NCBI GenBank assembly: GCA_966250325.1
Contig: CBINGY010000001.1
Span: forward strand, 124,001-188,000
Direction: 5' to 3'
Source: Jiulongibacter sp966250325
Lineage (GTDB): Bacteria; Bacteroidota; Bacteroidia; Cytophagales; Spirosomataceae
Length of the DNA stretch: 64,000 bases
The translations under genes were made by a program, and so were the position numbers. Under the pieces are notes generated by a model. That model ran no database searches. It was not told the origin of the DNA and was given only the letters and a program-made list of their open reading frames with translations. This document shows positions 24,870 to 34,258 of the stretch, piece by piece. How positions within the stretch are numbered: the first letter of the stretch is position 1; each line of letters opens with the position of its first letter.

Positions 24870-27192
24870 TCAACAGGAGTCTGTCTGGCTTTTTCATTTT
24901 CTGGGCAGGCTGCACCCCTTGTTCGTCCATTTCCCGGTAAGTTTTCTTGTGCTTGCCTGCATTCTTAGTTTTTTCCCGAAAAGACAGGAAACCGTTAACC
25001 TGCTCTGCTGGACCGGCAGTATCACCGCTGTTTTCGCAGCTATTTTTGGTCTCCTGCTTGCCAGCAATGAGGATATGGATGGCCAGCTTCTGGATCAGCA
25101 CAAATATGCCGGATTCTTTACTGCGGCCATGAGTCTGATGATTCTATACCAGCTACTTTCAAAAAAAACAGGTCAAAAGCTGTTTCGGGTTACCCTTGTC
25201 CTAACTACTCTGGGAACTGCCGTTGCCGGGCACCTGGGAGCAGAGCTTACTCATGGTGAAAATTTCCTCCGGGAAGTGCTTCCGTGGAATGGAGCCGATG
25301 GTGAAGTGGTAAGTGTATCTCAGTTTGAGGGAAATCTTAGCTTAGCCGAACAGAATAAGTTAGCCGGTGAAGTACGGGCCGTATTAGCTCATAACTGTTA
25401 CAAATGCCACGGTGAAGTGAAACAGAAAGGAGGCTTACGACTTGATGAGAAAGAATTTGTTTTCAAGGGTGGCAAAAACGGCGAAGTGATCTCACCTGGT
25501 AATGCCGCCAAAAGTGAATTGTTCAGAAGAATTACTTTTCCGCCCGATCACAAGGAGTCCATGCCCTCTAAGGGAAAAAGCCTTACTCAAAACGAAATTG
25601 ACCTGATCGAACTCTGGATTAACAGCGGGGCCGTATGGCCAGATAACCTCAGCGGCGGGGTTGTTTTCCCGGTGGCAGATCTGGCTCCGGGAAATCCCGT
25701 GATTCCGACAGGCGATTTTGAGAATCCTATTGACTTGTGGGTAAATGACTACTTCCAAAAAACGAATCAGGAATGGAAAAAGAAAGTAAGTGACCGTCTT
25801 TTCCTGCGGAGGGTATATCTGGATGTTACCGGGCTTCTACCCACATTTTCAGAAATAAGGCAATTTGAGGAAGACCAGAACCCCGACAAAAGAAATGCCG
25901 TGGTCAATAAACTGCTCAGCCGAAATGATGACTACGCCCAGCACTGGCTCACCTTCTGGAACGATGCCCTTCGTAACGATTACACCGGAACAGGCTACAT
26001 CACCAACGGCCGATATGGAATTTCCAATTGGCTTTACACGGCTCTTCAAAAGAACAAACCCTATCACCTTTTTGTCAAAGAATTGCTTGACCCCACCGAA
26101 GAATCCAAAGGGTTTATTGAAGGAATCAAATGGAGAGGCACCATCAATGCCAGCCAGCGTACCGAAATGCAGGCGGCCCAAAACGTAGGTCAGGTACTTC
26201 TTGGTTTAAATCTGAAATGTGCCTCCTGCCATGATAGTTTTGTGAGCAACTGGAAACTGGAAGATGCCTATGCGTTTGCCAATATTTTTGCCGAAGAGCG
26301 ACTGGAAATAGCTCGTTGTGAAAAACCCACGGGAAAACTGGCACAAACCCGGCTGCTTTGGCCTTCTCTGGGAACCATTGACAGCACCGCAAGCCGCAAG
26401 GAAAAACTGAAACAGCTGGCAGCAAGTCTTGTGAAAAATGAAAATGGCAGATTATACCGTACACTGGTTAACCGGGTATGGGCACAGCTGATGGGCAGAG
26501 GAATTGTAGGCACCGTAGATGAAATGGACAATAAGCCCTGGAGCCAGGGTTTGCTCGATTGGCTGGCTGTAAATTTTGTTGATAATGGGTACGACATAAA
26601 AAAACTGATTTATCTGATTCTTACATCAGACACCTATCAGATGGAAAGTGAGCAACTAACCGACCCGGCTACCTTGTTAAAAGACTCCTATAAATTTCAT
26701 GGGATGATCACCCGAAGGCTCACCGCTGAGCAGTTTACTGACGCCGTAAGTCAGGTTTTTTCACCGGTTTTCAGAAAGGAAGACCTCCGCTATGACCCCA
26801 TGCTTATGGCTGGCTATATACCCACCGGAAATTTTATTCCACGGGCTTCGCTGGTGGCCAATAATTCCTTTTTAACTGCTCTGGGAAGACCAAACCGGGA
26901 AATTGTGACTACCAGCAGACCCGTGGAATCCAGTTTGTTGCAGGCTCTGGAACTCACCAATGGCACTACACTTGACAGCACATTGAAAGCCGGGGCAGCT
27001 AAATGGCGAACGCGTTCCAACAATTCTCAGGAACTTGTAAAAACCTTGTATCGGGAAGCTCTGGGCAGAGATCCCTCGGCCAAAGAGCTCTCCATTTCCC
27101 TCGGTATGTTGGGCAAGAATCCATCTTCAGAAAATATTCAGGACTTGTTCTGGGCTGTCCTTTTATTACCCGAATTCCAATTAGTTTTTTAA
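24826..27192 (+). CDS. PSCyt1/DUF1549/DUF1553 cytochrome-like membrane protein
   Basis: A 788-residue protein. Four or so membrane helices make up the N-terminus (LFHFLGRLHPLFVHFPVSFLVLA onward, about 20-145), then a Planctomycete-type cytochrome c domain with a haem-binding CYKCH near residue 190, a DUF1549 domain holding a second CxxCH (CASCH, near 465), and a DUF1553 domain. Family members sit next to DUF1501 genes and are thought to work in electron transfer or in handling surface sugars; the true reaction is unknown. Two bases separate it from the DUF1501 gene. The start codon is uncertain: TTG at 24826 or GTG at 24838, no ATG fits. Confidence 0.8.
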   Translation: MTFSVLDILFSTTLLQQESVWLFHFLGRLHPLFVHFPVSFLVLACILSFFPKRQETVNLLCWTGSITAVFAAIFGLLLASNEDMDGQLLDQHKYAGFFTAAMSLMILYQLLSKKTGQKLFRVTLVLTTLGTAVAGHLGAELTHGENFLREVLPWNGADGEVVSVSQFEGNLSLAEQNKLAGEVRAVLAHNCYKCHGEVKQKGGLRLDEKEFVFKGGKNGEVISPGNAAKSELFRRITFPPDHKESMPSKGKSLTQNEIDLIELWINSGAVWPDNLSGGVVFPVADLAPGNPVIPTGDFENPIDLWVNDYFQKTNQEWKKKVSDRLFLRRVYLDVTGLLPTFSEIRQFEEDQNPDKRNAVVNKLLSRNDDYAQHWLTFWNDALRNDYTGTGYITNGRYGISNWLYTALQKNKPYHLFVKELLDPTEESKGFIEGIKWRGTINASQRTEMQAAQNVGQVLLGLNLKCASCHDSFVSNWKLEDAYAFANIFAEERLEIARCEKPTGKLAQTRLLWPSLGTIDSTASRKEKLKQLAASLVKNENGRLYRTLVNRVWAQLMGRGIVGTVDEMDNKPWSQGLLDWLAVNFVDNGYDIKKLIYLILTSDTYQMESEQLTDPATLLKDSYKFHGMITRRLTAEQFTDAVSQVFSPVFRKEDLRYDPMLMAGYIPTGNFIPRASLVANNSFLTALGRPNREIVTTSRPVESSLLQALELTNGTTLDSTLKAGAAKWRTRSNNSQELVKTLYREALGRDPSAKELSISLGMLGKNPSSENIQDLFWAVLLLPEFQLVF

Positions 27193-27193
27193 C

Positions 27194-28639
27194 ATGAAGA
27201 GATACTGGAATCGCAGAGAGTTTATTCAAAAAAATGTAGCCGCTCTGGCTACTCTGAGTATGGCCTCTCCCGTGAGTGGTCTGTTGTCTTCCTGTAAGTC
27301 TGCCGCCAAAAGCAAATCAACAGCAGACTCTGTTATTCTTCTTTTCATGGCAGGTGGAATGGCCCACACCGAGACTTTTGACCCAAAACGCTTCACCCCT
27401 TTTTCTCGGGGCATGCAGGCAGATTCTATTTTGAGTACGTTTAAAGCGGTGCCTACTTCCCTGGATGGCGTTCAGTTTTCAGAAGGTCTCGAAAAAATCG
27501 GTGGAATCATGGATAAAGGCACCCTGATAAGGTCTTATGTTGCCGCAGATCTGGGCCATATTTTACATACCCGCCACCAATACCACTGGCATACCTGTTA
27601 CGAACCACCACAGTCGGTTACTGTTCCGCATATCGGCTCCTGGATATCTAGTGAACTGGGCCCTCTCAATGAAGTTATCCCTTCATTTATTAACATCGGG
27701 CAGCGATTTGAAGTGGGTGAGGGTGAAGAACTGAAGGCCTTTCATAGTGCAGGGTTTTTAGGCAGTGAACATGGCCCCTTTCTGATTCCTGATCCAACCC
27801 GGGGACTTGACAGTGTGAAGCCTCCGGCAGGCATGACCACCAAAAGGTTTGAAAGCAGAAATGCCCTCTATGAAAAACTTATTCAGGAAAGTGCCATGGG
27901 TGAATATGGCAGTGGATATCACAAAGAATCACTGAAGAGGTCCATGGAACAGGCCTACCGGCTACTCAACTCGCCGGAAGCCCGGGCATTTGATATCTAC
28001 AAGGAACCGAAAGAAAAGTTTGATATTTACAACACGGGTAAATTTGGACTGGGCTGCCTCATGGCCAAAAGGCTGGTGAATGAAGGAGCTCGCTTTGTAA
28101 CGGTCACCAGCGAATATGAGCCTTTCATGAATTGGGACACCCATGATAACGGCCACACCCGCCTCAAAGAAATGAAAAAGCGGATTGACGCCCCCATTGC
28201 CCAGCTCATCAAAGACCTGGACGAAAGCGGAAGACTTGACAGAACCATCGTCATCGTAGCCAGTGAATTCAGCCGCGATATGCTCACCGAAGGCAGGCCC
28301 GATCTAAAAGTGCTGGATCAGGTCACAGTACCTGATATTGTCATGGATATGAAAAATTACGGCATGCACCGGCATTTTACCGATGGCTGTTCGATGCTTT
28401 TGTTTGGCGGGGGTATCAAACAAGGTCATGTTTTTGGCAAAACTGCCGACGAAAGACCCTGCAAAACCGTTGAAAACCCGATCAGAATTGACAGCATTCA
28501 TCAGACCATCTATCATGCTCTGGGTATTCATCCTGAAACCAACTATGAAATCGAAAAAAGGCCATTTTACACTACGCCAGATGGCAAAGGGCAAGCTGAG
28601 CAAGGGCTACTGAAAAAACCCATAAAAACAACCGTTTAA
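27194..28639 (+). CDS. DUF1501 protein, first copy
   Basis: A 481-residue protein of the DUF1501 (sulfatase-like, alkaline-phosphatase superfamily) group. The N-terminus has a twin-arginine-like RREFIQKN and a later SSC, so export by Tat and lipid attachment are both possible. Recognisable blocks: LFMAGGMAHTETFDPKR, HQYHWHTCYEP, WDTHDNGH and VIVASEFSRDMLTEGRPD. It forms a two-gene unit with the PSCyt1 protein just upstream. Function unknown. Confidence 0.82.
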   Translation: MKRYWNRREFIQKNVAALATLSMASPVSGLLSSCKSAAKSKSTADSVILLFMAGGMAHTETFDPKRFTPFSRGMQADSILSTFKAVPTSLDGVQFSEGLEKIGGIMDKGTLIRSYVAADLGHILHTRHQYHWHTCYEPPQSVTVPHIGSWISSELGPLNEVIPSFINIGQRFEVGEGEELKAFHSAGFLGSEHGPFLIPDPTRGLDSVKPPAGMTTKRFESRNALYEKLIQESAMGEYGSGYHKESLKRSMEQAYRLLNSPEARAFDIYKEPKEKFDIYNTGKFGLGCLMAKRLVNEGARFVTVTSEYEPFMNWDTHDNGHTRLKEMKKRIDAPIAQLIKDLDESGRLDRTIVIVASEFSRDMLTEGRPDLKVLDQVTVPDIVMDMKNYGMHRHFTDGCSMLLFGGGIKQGHVFGKTADERPCKTVENPIRIDSIHQTIYHALGIHPETNYEIEKRPFYTTPDGKGQAEQGLLKKPIKTTV

Positions 28640-28665
28640 CTAAGGAAGCTTATTGGGTTTCCGGC

Positions 28666-31158
28666 TCAGGTCACATCCACATTGATTACAAACCTCAGGC
28701 TTTTGAATTCTCTTTCGGTGTTGATGTCATTGACCTGCTCACGAATGTATTCTTTCACCGCCGGGAAATTGATTTTATCCTTCTCCAGCTTCACCCAAAC
28801 GTCAAACAAATACTGATTTCTGATTCGCTCCACCAACCCTTTTTCTGGCCCCAGCACCCGCTCATTTCCCAGTTTTTTTCGTAATCGCTCAGCCAGTAAT
28901 CCCGCAGCTTTATGAGAAACCGCCCGGTCAATGTGTTTGCTCGTAATACTGATCACCCGCGTGAAAGGCGGATAACTGAATCCCTCCCGCTCATGGATCT
29001 CCCGCTCATAAAAAGCCCGGTAATCATTGGCGATAACCTGCTGAAGAACGGGATGCTCGGGGCCACCTGTTTGAATAAGTACCCGGCCCGGCTTCTCCCT
29101 CCGACCCGCCCTGCCACTAACCTGCGTAAGCTGCTGAAAGGCCCGCTCGGCAGATCTGAAGTCGGGAAAGTAGATCATTTTATCGGCATTGAATACGCCC
29201 ACCAGACTAACCCGGTCAAAATCCAGTCCCTTTGAAATCATTTGGGTACCCACCAGAATATCCACATCGCCTTCGGCAAATTCAGAGATAATTTGCTGAT
29301 ATGCATTTTTTGCCCGGGTGGTGTCGAGATCCATCCGTAGAATACGGGCTTCGGGAAAAATCTCCTGCAAATCTTCTTCAATCTTCTCGGTTCCAACGCC
29401 CACCGATTTCAGTTTGGTACTGTTGCATGCCGGGCAAAGTTTCGGAACCTGCTCCTTGTGCCCACAATAATGACACACCAGCGTATTATCATAGAGATGG
29501 TGGGTGAGACTCACCGCACACTGATGGCACTGGCCTATCCAGCCACATTCTTCACAATTTATATAAGGGGCATATCCCCGCCTGTTCTGAAAAATAATGC
29601 TCTGCTCTTTTCGGGCCAGATTCTCCTCCAAAGCCTTGAGCAAGGACTCTGAAAATCCAAGCCGGATACGTTCATTTTTCCGCTCCTCTTTCATGTCAAT
29701 GAGCTGGAATTCGGGAAGCCGGGCATCTCCGAAACGACTAAATAATTCCACAAGACCGTATTTTCCCTGCTGTGACTGGTAATAGGACTCGAAACTGGGT
29801 GTAGCCGAGCCCAGCAACACCCTGGAATGCTGCCGGTGAGCCAGCATAATGGCCACATCGCGGGCATGGTAGCGGGGGGCCGGGTCAAATTGCTTGTAAC
29901 TGGTCTCGTGCTCTTCATCTACAATGACCAAACCCAGATGCTTAAAAGGCAGAAATATGGAGGAACGCACCCCCACCACAAACTGATATCTGCCATTTAA
30001 TAAACCCATATACACTTCTACCCGCTCATTATCAGAGAATTTAGAGTGATAAACACCCATTTTATCTCCAAAAACCCGCTGAAGCCTGCTTACAATCTGC
30101 GTAGTGAGAGCAATTTCAGGTAACATAAGTAAAACCTGGCTTCCACTATCGAGTACTTTTTTGATTAGATCAATGTAAATTTCCGTTTTACCACTACCTG
30201 TGATTCCATGAAACAGCACCACCGGCCTGCTCATAAAGTGCTGCATGATTTCATCCGAAGCCCGGGCCTGCACCTTACTGAGTGAGATATCCACGAGTTC
30301 TGCAGGGTCAATGGCCTCAAACCGCGAGACCGTTACTTCAAACTCCTCAAAAATGCCCTTTTTTATCAAGGTACTAAGAGAAGACCCCGAGGTCACTGCT
30401 TCCCTGAAAAACGCTTTATCTATTCCATGCAGATTTTTGTCTGCCAGTGAGTCAATAGGCAGGTGTTTAAAATATTCAAAAAGCACCGAAAGTTGCTTCT
30501 CTTTTTTTTCGAGCGATTCGGTGAGTTTCAGGGCCTCAGCCGTGGATGCATAACGATCTGCCAGCCTTATTTTTCTTACCCTTCTGGGTGTATATCGTTC
30601 TTTAACCTCCTCAAATAGCAGAATGGCGTTCTTTGCTATCAGCTTCTTGACCCACTTATTCACCTCGTGGTCCGGAATAAATTTTGAAAGATCATCATAC
30701 GACATAGAATCGCTTTCCCCGATCACTTTAAGAATTTCCTGATCTCCTTCTTCGAGCAATTCAGGTTTATCGAAATCAGGATTCAGTTGTATACGTGATT
30801 CGCTATTGACCTTTAGCCCGCTGGGAAGAGCCATATTCATTACCTCCCCGGCATAACACATGTAATAATCTGCCACCCATTGAAACAGCCAGAGCTGCGA
30901 ATCTGTAACCACCGGCTCATCATCCATGAGCTCGGCGATGTAGCGGGCCTTGTATTTTTCCGGGGGCGAGTGATGAATCGAACTGATTATCCCGGTGAGA
31001 ACCCGGTTTTTGCCAAACGGCACAATCACCCGTGATCCCACTTTCACTACCTCATCAAGATGACGGGGTACGCGATACGTGAATGCCTGTGGAATGGGCA
31101 CGGGCAGCAGCACATCCACAAAAACAGTATCACTATGAAATAAGCCTGGGTCGGTCAA
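28666..31158 (-). CDS. priA: Primosomal protein N' (replication restart helicase PriA)
   Basis: An 830-residue superfamily 2 helicase. The N-terminal 3'-DNA-binding domain begins VFVDVLLPVPIPQAFTYRVP; Walker A GITGSGKTEIY lies near residue 320, and the DEEH box VIVDEEHETSY follows. Eight cysteines in CEECGWIGQCHQCAVS and CHYCGH...CPAC bind two zinc ions. VGTQMISKGLDFDRVSLVGVFNAD and QVSGRAGRREKPG are helicase motifs V and VI. It restarts stalled replication forks. Single gene, full length. Confidence 0.96.
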   Translation of the reverse strand: MTDPGLFHSDTVFVDVLLPVPIPQAFTYRVPRHLDEVVKVGSRVIVPFGKNRVLTGIISSIHHSPPEKYKARYIAELMDDEPVVTDSQLWLFQWVADYYMCYAGEVMNMALPSGLKVNSESRIQLNPDFDKPELLEEGDQEILKVIGESDSMSYDDLSKFIPDHEVNKWVKKLIAKNAILLFEEVKERYTPRRVRKIRLADRYASTAEALKLTESLEKKEKQLSVLFEYFKHLPIDSLADKNLHGIDKAFFREAVTSGSSLSTLIKKGIFEEFEVTVSRFEAIDPAELVDISLSKVQARASDEIMQHFMSRPVVLFHGITGSGKTEIYIDLIKKVLDSGSQVLLMLPEIALTTQIVSRLQRVFGDKMGVYHSKFSDNERVEVYMGLLNGRYQFVVGVRSSIFLPFKHLGLVIVDEEHETSYKQFDPAPRYHARDVAIMLAHRQHSRVLLGSATPSFESYYQSQQGKYGLVELFSRFGDARLPEFQLIDMKEERKNERIRLGFSESLLKALEENLARKEQSIIFQNRRGYAPYINCEECGWIGQCHQCAVSLTHHLYDNTLVCHYCGHKEQVPKLCPACNSTKLKSVGVGTEKIEEDLQEIFPEARILRMDLDTTRAKNAYQQIISEFAEGDVDILVGTQMISKGLDFDRVSLVGVFNADKMIYFPDFRSAERAFQQLTQVSGRAGRREKPGRVLIQTGGPEHPVLQQVIANDYRAFYEREIHEREGFSYPPFTRVISITSKHIDRAVSHKAAGLLAERLRKKLGNERVLGPEKGLVERIRNQYLFDVWVKLEKDKINFPAVKEYIREQVNDINTEREFKSLRFVINVDVT

Positions 31159-31219
31159 TGGATGGAACGGTGAGAAGAAACAAATATACAGCCTGTGCCG
31201 GTTTTTTTGCTGATCCCGC

Positions 31220-32125
31220 TTACTTGCGATTTTGCCAGCTGATCATTACGCCGGAGACGATAACCAGTATGATCCCCAGAAATCCAATAAGTTGGGGTGT
31301 AGGATCCCCCAGCAGGATACCAAAAAACACAGAAAAAACAATGTTGCTGAAACCCACCGCAGAAATAAGCCCGGCCCGGCCAAAACTAAACGCCCGTGTT
31401 AGAAATATCTGCCCGAATAAGGCGGCTATTCCCAGAATTGCGATCCAAAACCAATCGGTTCCGTGAGGCTGAACGTAAGCCGCCACCAGAAAATCAAGCT
31501 GCGGCAATTCATAAAACTCTCCGATGACCATAGAAACTACAGGTAGAATAATTCCCGAAAGCATGAAGGACAGTACGATGGTGCGGGAATCGTAATAGCC
31601 ACTCAGGCCTCGTATACTCATGTAGGCAAACGCCGTAAGCAGAGCATTTCCCACACCTATCAGGTGGTTTCTGGCCGAGTGCAGCCCTCCGCTCATTTGA
31701 GGAATGAAGATGAAACAAATACCTGCAAAGCCGAGTAATACAGCCAGCCACTCGTTCCGTCTTAAACCCTCACCTGCAATAAACAGACTGAATACCGCAA
31801 TGAAAATGGGATAGGTCTGTTGATACGTAATGGCCTCTGCCAGGCCAATTTTAGTGACACTGTAAAAGAACGTATAGAGTGCTATGGTACCTATAATTCC
31901 CCTGAAAACCAGCAGGCCAGGTTTCCCGCCGGTTTGCACCAGCGGACTCCTGTATATCGAATAAAAGATAAAAACCACACCGATCAGATTACGGAAAAAT
32001 ACAATTTCTACCGAAGAGACTGAGTCTTTCAAAAGACGGGTGCATGCCCCCACCAATGCAAAGCAAAACGAGGCCGTGAGCATGTAAATCACACCCTTTT
32101 TCAGGTTTTCGGGGGGTAGAGCCAT
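31220..32125 (-). CDS. EamA-type drug/metabolite exporter (DMT family)
   Basis: A 301-residue inner-membrane protein with about ten hydrophobic helices in two five-helix EamA repeats; the first has the typical FRNLIGV and YQQTYPIFIAVFSLFIAGEGLRRNEW stretches, the second RAFSFGRAGLISAVGFSNIVFSVFFGILLGD. Substrate unknown. Start set at MALPPENLKKG; the frame is open five codons further. Confidence 0.85.
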   Translation of the reverse strand: MALPPENLKKGVIYMLTASFCFALVGACTRLLKDSVSSVEIVFFRNLIGVVFIFYSIYRSPLVQTGGKPGLLVFRGIIGTIALYTFFYSVTKIGLAEAITYQQTYPIFIAVFSLFIAGEGLRRNEWLAVLLGFAGICFIFIPQMSGGLHSARNHLIGVGNALLTAFAYMSIRGLSGYYDSRTIVLSFMLSGIILPVVSMVIGEFYELPQLDFLVAAYVQPHGTDWFWIAILGIAALFGQIFLTRAFSFGRAGLISAVGFSNIVFSVFFGILLGDPTPQLIGFLGIILVIVSGVMISWQNRK

Positions 32126-32218
32126 AGCACAAAAATACAAAGCTAAATCTCCCTAAAATCAAATTCCTCCCGGTTTCTGTTCCAGTTGACAGAAATCCAT
32201 TAATTTTGAAAATTGCCT

Positions 32219-34150
32219 ATGAAGAAGATCTCCTTACTTGCCTTCATTTTACTGCTCTCAGCGGGTTTTGTTCAGGCCCAGCTCAGCATCGCTTTCCCCA
32301 TGGAGCGTCAGGTTTTTCAGCGGGACAATACCGATCATGCCTTTATCCAGATTACGGGTAATTTCACCGTGGAATATGACAGCATTCAGGCACAGGTGAC
32401 CGTGCGGCCCGGAACCACCAAAGGCACTAATACCGGCTGGAAAACCATTAACTACCGCGATGCCGCAAAGCCCTATTTCTATGGAAAACTGCAGGCAGAG
32501 GGCGGCTGGTACTCTCTGGAGGTAAGAGCTATGAAAAACGGAACGGTGGTAGGAACCGCCTCCCGTGACCGTGTTGGAATCGGGGAGGTATTTGTGATTG
32601 CAGGGCAATCGAACTCAACAGGTACAACAACATTTATTGAAAACAATGTTAAGTATGGTGTAGGATTTGACAATACAGAGGATCGTTCTATGATTATGCA
32701 TTATGCCAACAAATTTAATAATTATGGATCATTACCTATAGGCTTTTCTCAAATGAACGCCTCTGTTGTACCAAATGATACTGTATTTATAGGTCCTTTT
32801 CAAATTGCTCCATGGTGTTGGGGAAGGTTTGCTGAAGGGATGGTAGACTCCTTAAATGTTCCCATTCTTCTCTATGGTGCAGGTTTTGGAGGTACTTCTG
32901 TCCTATGGTGGAAAGAATCTGCCAATGGTGAACATGTCTCTGTCAGCCCTGAACATTTTGTAAAGGAACAATATGGACACCCTTATGGAGCTTTGAAGTC
33001 TGTTTTATCCTATTACGCAAGTTTGACAGGGTTGAGAGCAGTACTTTGGCACCAAGGAGAAGCCGATCACTCCATGACAGGTACGAATTATACTAATAAT
33101 TTAAATAGCGTAATAGAAAGATCTCGTGTTCACTCTGATCATTCAAATTTAGCGTGGGTTGTTGCAAGAGCCACTTGGTCACAAGGAAATGCCCCTCACA
33201 TTATTGTTGCTCAAAATAATGTTATCAATGCGGACCCAAATGTATTCGCCGGACCAGAAACGGATAATCTATTCGGTTATACCTACAGAAGCGACAACAT
33301 CCATTTGGATAAAGATATTGGCTTGTCTAGTCATTCAGATTACTGGATCAATTCAGTTCTTAATAATGGTGTATTGTTGAATTCAAATCCGATAATGGCT
33401 TCTGATTATATTGAGCCAAATTTTATCTGTACAACGAATAATATTAATTCTCCAATCGAGCTTAATGTTGGTGGATCTTTTTCAAAATATGCCTGGTCCG
33501 ATAGACAGAATACTGCGAATGAAGCCGAAGGTACAGCTAGTGATCATTCATATAATTATTATCACTTATTACCCCCACCCGGCTACGAACGGCTAAACTG
33601 GACCTACGACAGCACAAGCAGCATCACTGCACCTGCCGGCAGATATGCCGTAAACGTTCGTAAACCTACCTCTGGAAAAGTTCTTTTCAGCCCCATCATG
33701 GATCTGAATCCTTTTACGCTGCCTACCGCACCTTCTGCCGCGGCTTCTGTACCTCAGATTCGCCCGGGTGATGCCGTAAACCTCACTGGCAGCAATTGTA
33801 ATGGTACCTACCAGTGGAGTACCGGTAGTTTTGCAAATCCTTTAAGCATTTCTCCTGTATCTACGACCTCCTACACAGTTGCCTGCAAAACCCTGCACTG
33901 TCTCAGTTCGTTCTCTGCCCCTGTGGAAGTGGTGGTTTCCTCCTGTTTTGGCACCCCACTAAGTTTAAGTGGTGCTGTAAATGCCACAGAAGCTCCCTAT
34001 CAAAGCAAACAGACGATTTCAAGTACCCAGCAGATCAATAATCCCGCTGGTAACATCGATTACACTGCCAAAAACCACATTTTGCTTTCGCCGGGCTTTC
34101 AGGCAAAGTCAGGAGCTATTTTTGAAGCCAGAATACAGGATTGTCCCTGA
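32219..34150 (+). CDS. Secreted sialate-O-acetylesterase-like SGNH hydrolase
   Basis: A 643-residue exported protein (signal peptide ending at about QAQ). An Ig-like N-terminal part leads into an SGNH/sialate-acetylesterase-like catalytic region with the nucleophile block AGQSNS (near 125), WHQGEAD (near 280) and DNIHLD (near 360; catalytic Asp-His). Two C-terminal beta-modules follow: an Ig-like GTYQWSTGSF...STTSYTVACK segment and a 3-coathanger-like tail (NHILLSPGFQAKSGAIFEARI). The catalytic region is far richer in A+T than the ends: hand counts give 33% and 30% GC at 32641-32760 against 57% at 32401-32460 and 33601-33660. This suggests a mosaic gene. Start at ATG 32219. Confidence 0.75.
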   Translation: MKKISLLAFILLLSAGFVQAQLSIAFPMERQVFQRDNTDHAFIQITGNFTVEYDSIQAQVTVRPGTTKGTNTGWKTINYRDAAKPYFYGKLQAEGGWYSLEVRAMKNGTVVGTASRDRVGIGEVFVIAGQSNSTGTTTFIENNVKYGVGFDNTEDRSMIMHYANKFNNYGSLPIGFSQMNASVVPNDTVFIGPFQIAPWCWGRFAEGMVDSLNVPILLYGAGFGGTSVLWWKESANGEHVSVSPEHFVKEQYGHPYGALKSVLSYYASLTGLRAVLWHQGEADHSMTGTNYTNNLNSVIERSRVHSDHSNLAWVVARATWSQGNAPHIIVAQNNVINADPNVFAGPETDNLFGYTYRSDNIHLDKDIGLSSHSDYWINSVLNNGVLLNSNPIMASDYIEPNFICTTNNINSPIELNVGGSFSKYAWSDRQNTANEAEGTASDHSYNYYHLLPPPGYERLNWTYDSTSSITAPAGRYAVNVRKPTSGKVLFSPIMDLNPFTLPTAPSAAASVPQIRPGDAVNLTGSNCNGTYQWSTGSFANPLSISPVSTTSYTVACKTLHCLSSFSAPVEVVVSSCFGTPLSLSGAVNATEAPYQSKQTISSTQQINNPAGNIDYTAKNHILLSPGFQAKSGAIFEARIQDCP

Positions 34151-34174
34151 GAAATTTTCGCAAAATTAGAAATG

Positions 34175-34188
34175 GTATGCTTGCATAA
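34175..34188. promoter_or_regulatory. Palindromic operator 1 of the acyl-CoA dehydrogenase gene
   Basis: GTATGCTTGCATAA, a near-perfect palindrome (GTATGC-TT-GCATA). It covers the -33 element (TTG at 34181-34183) of the predicted promoter. Confidence 0.65.
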
Positions 34189-34211
34189 CATCCTATAATT
34201 CATTTACTTTG
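34181..34211 (+). promoter_or_regulatory. Promoter of the acyl-CoA dehydrogenase gene
   Basis: TTG (34181-34183), a 20-base spacer and TTACTTTG (34204-34211), one base off TAnnTTTG. Predicted transcription start near 34218, inside operator 2. Confidence 0.5.
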
Positions 34212-34216
34212 TGATA

Positions 34217-34230
34217 GTATGCTTGCATAC
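34217..34230. promoter_or_regulatory. Palindromic operator 2 of the acyl-CoA dehydrogenase gene
   Basis: GTATGCTTGCATAC, a perfect palindrome around TT, identical to operator 1 in 13 of 14 bases and exactly 42 bp (four helical turns) downstream of it. Confidence 0.7.
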
Positions 34231-34258
34231 TAGTTTTCACCATTGAAATTCAACAGCA

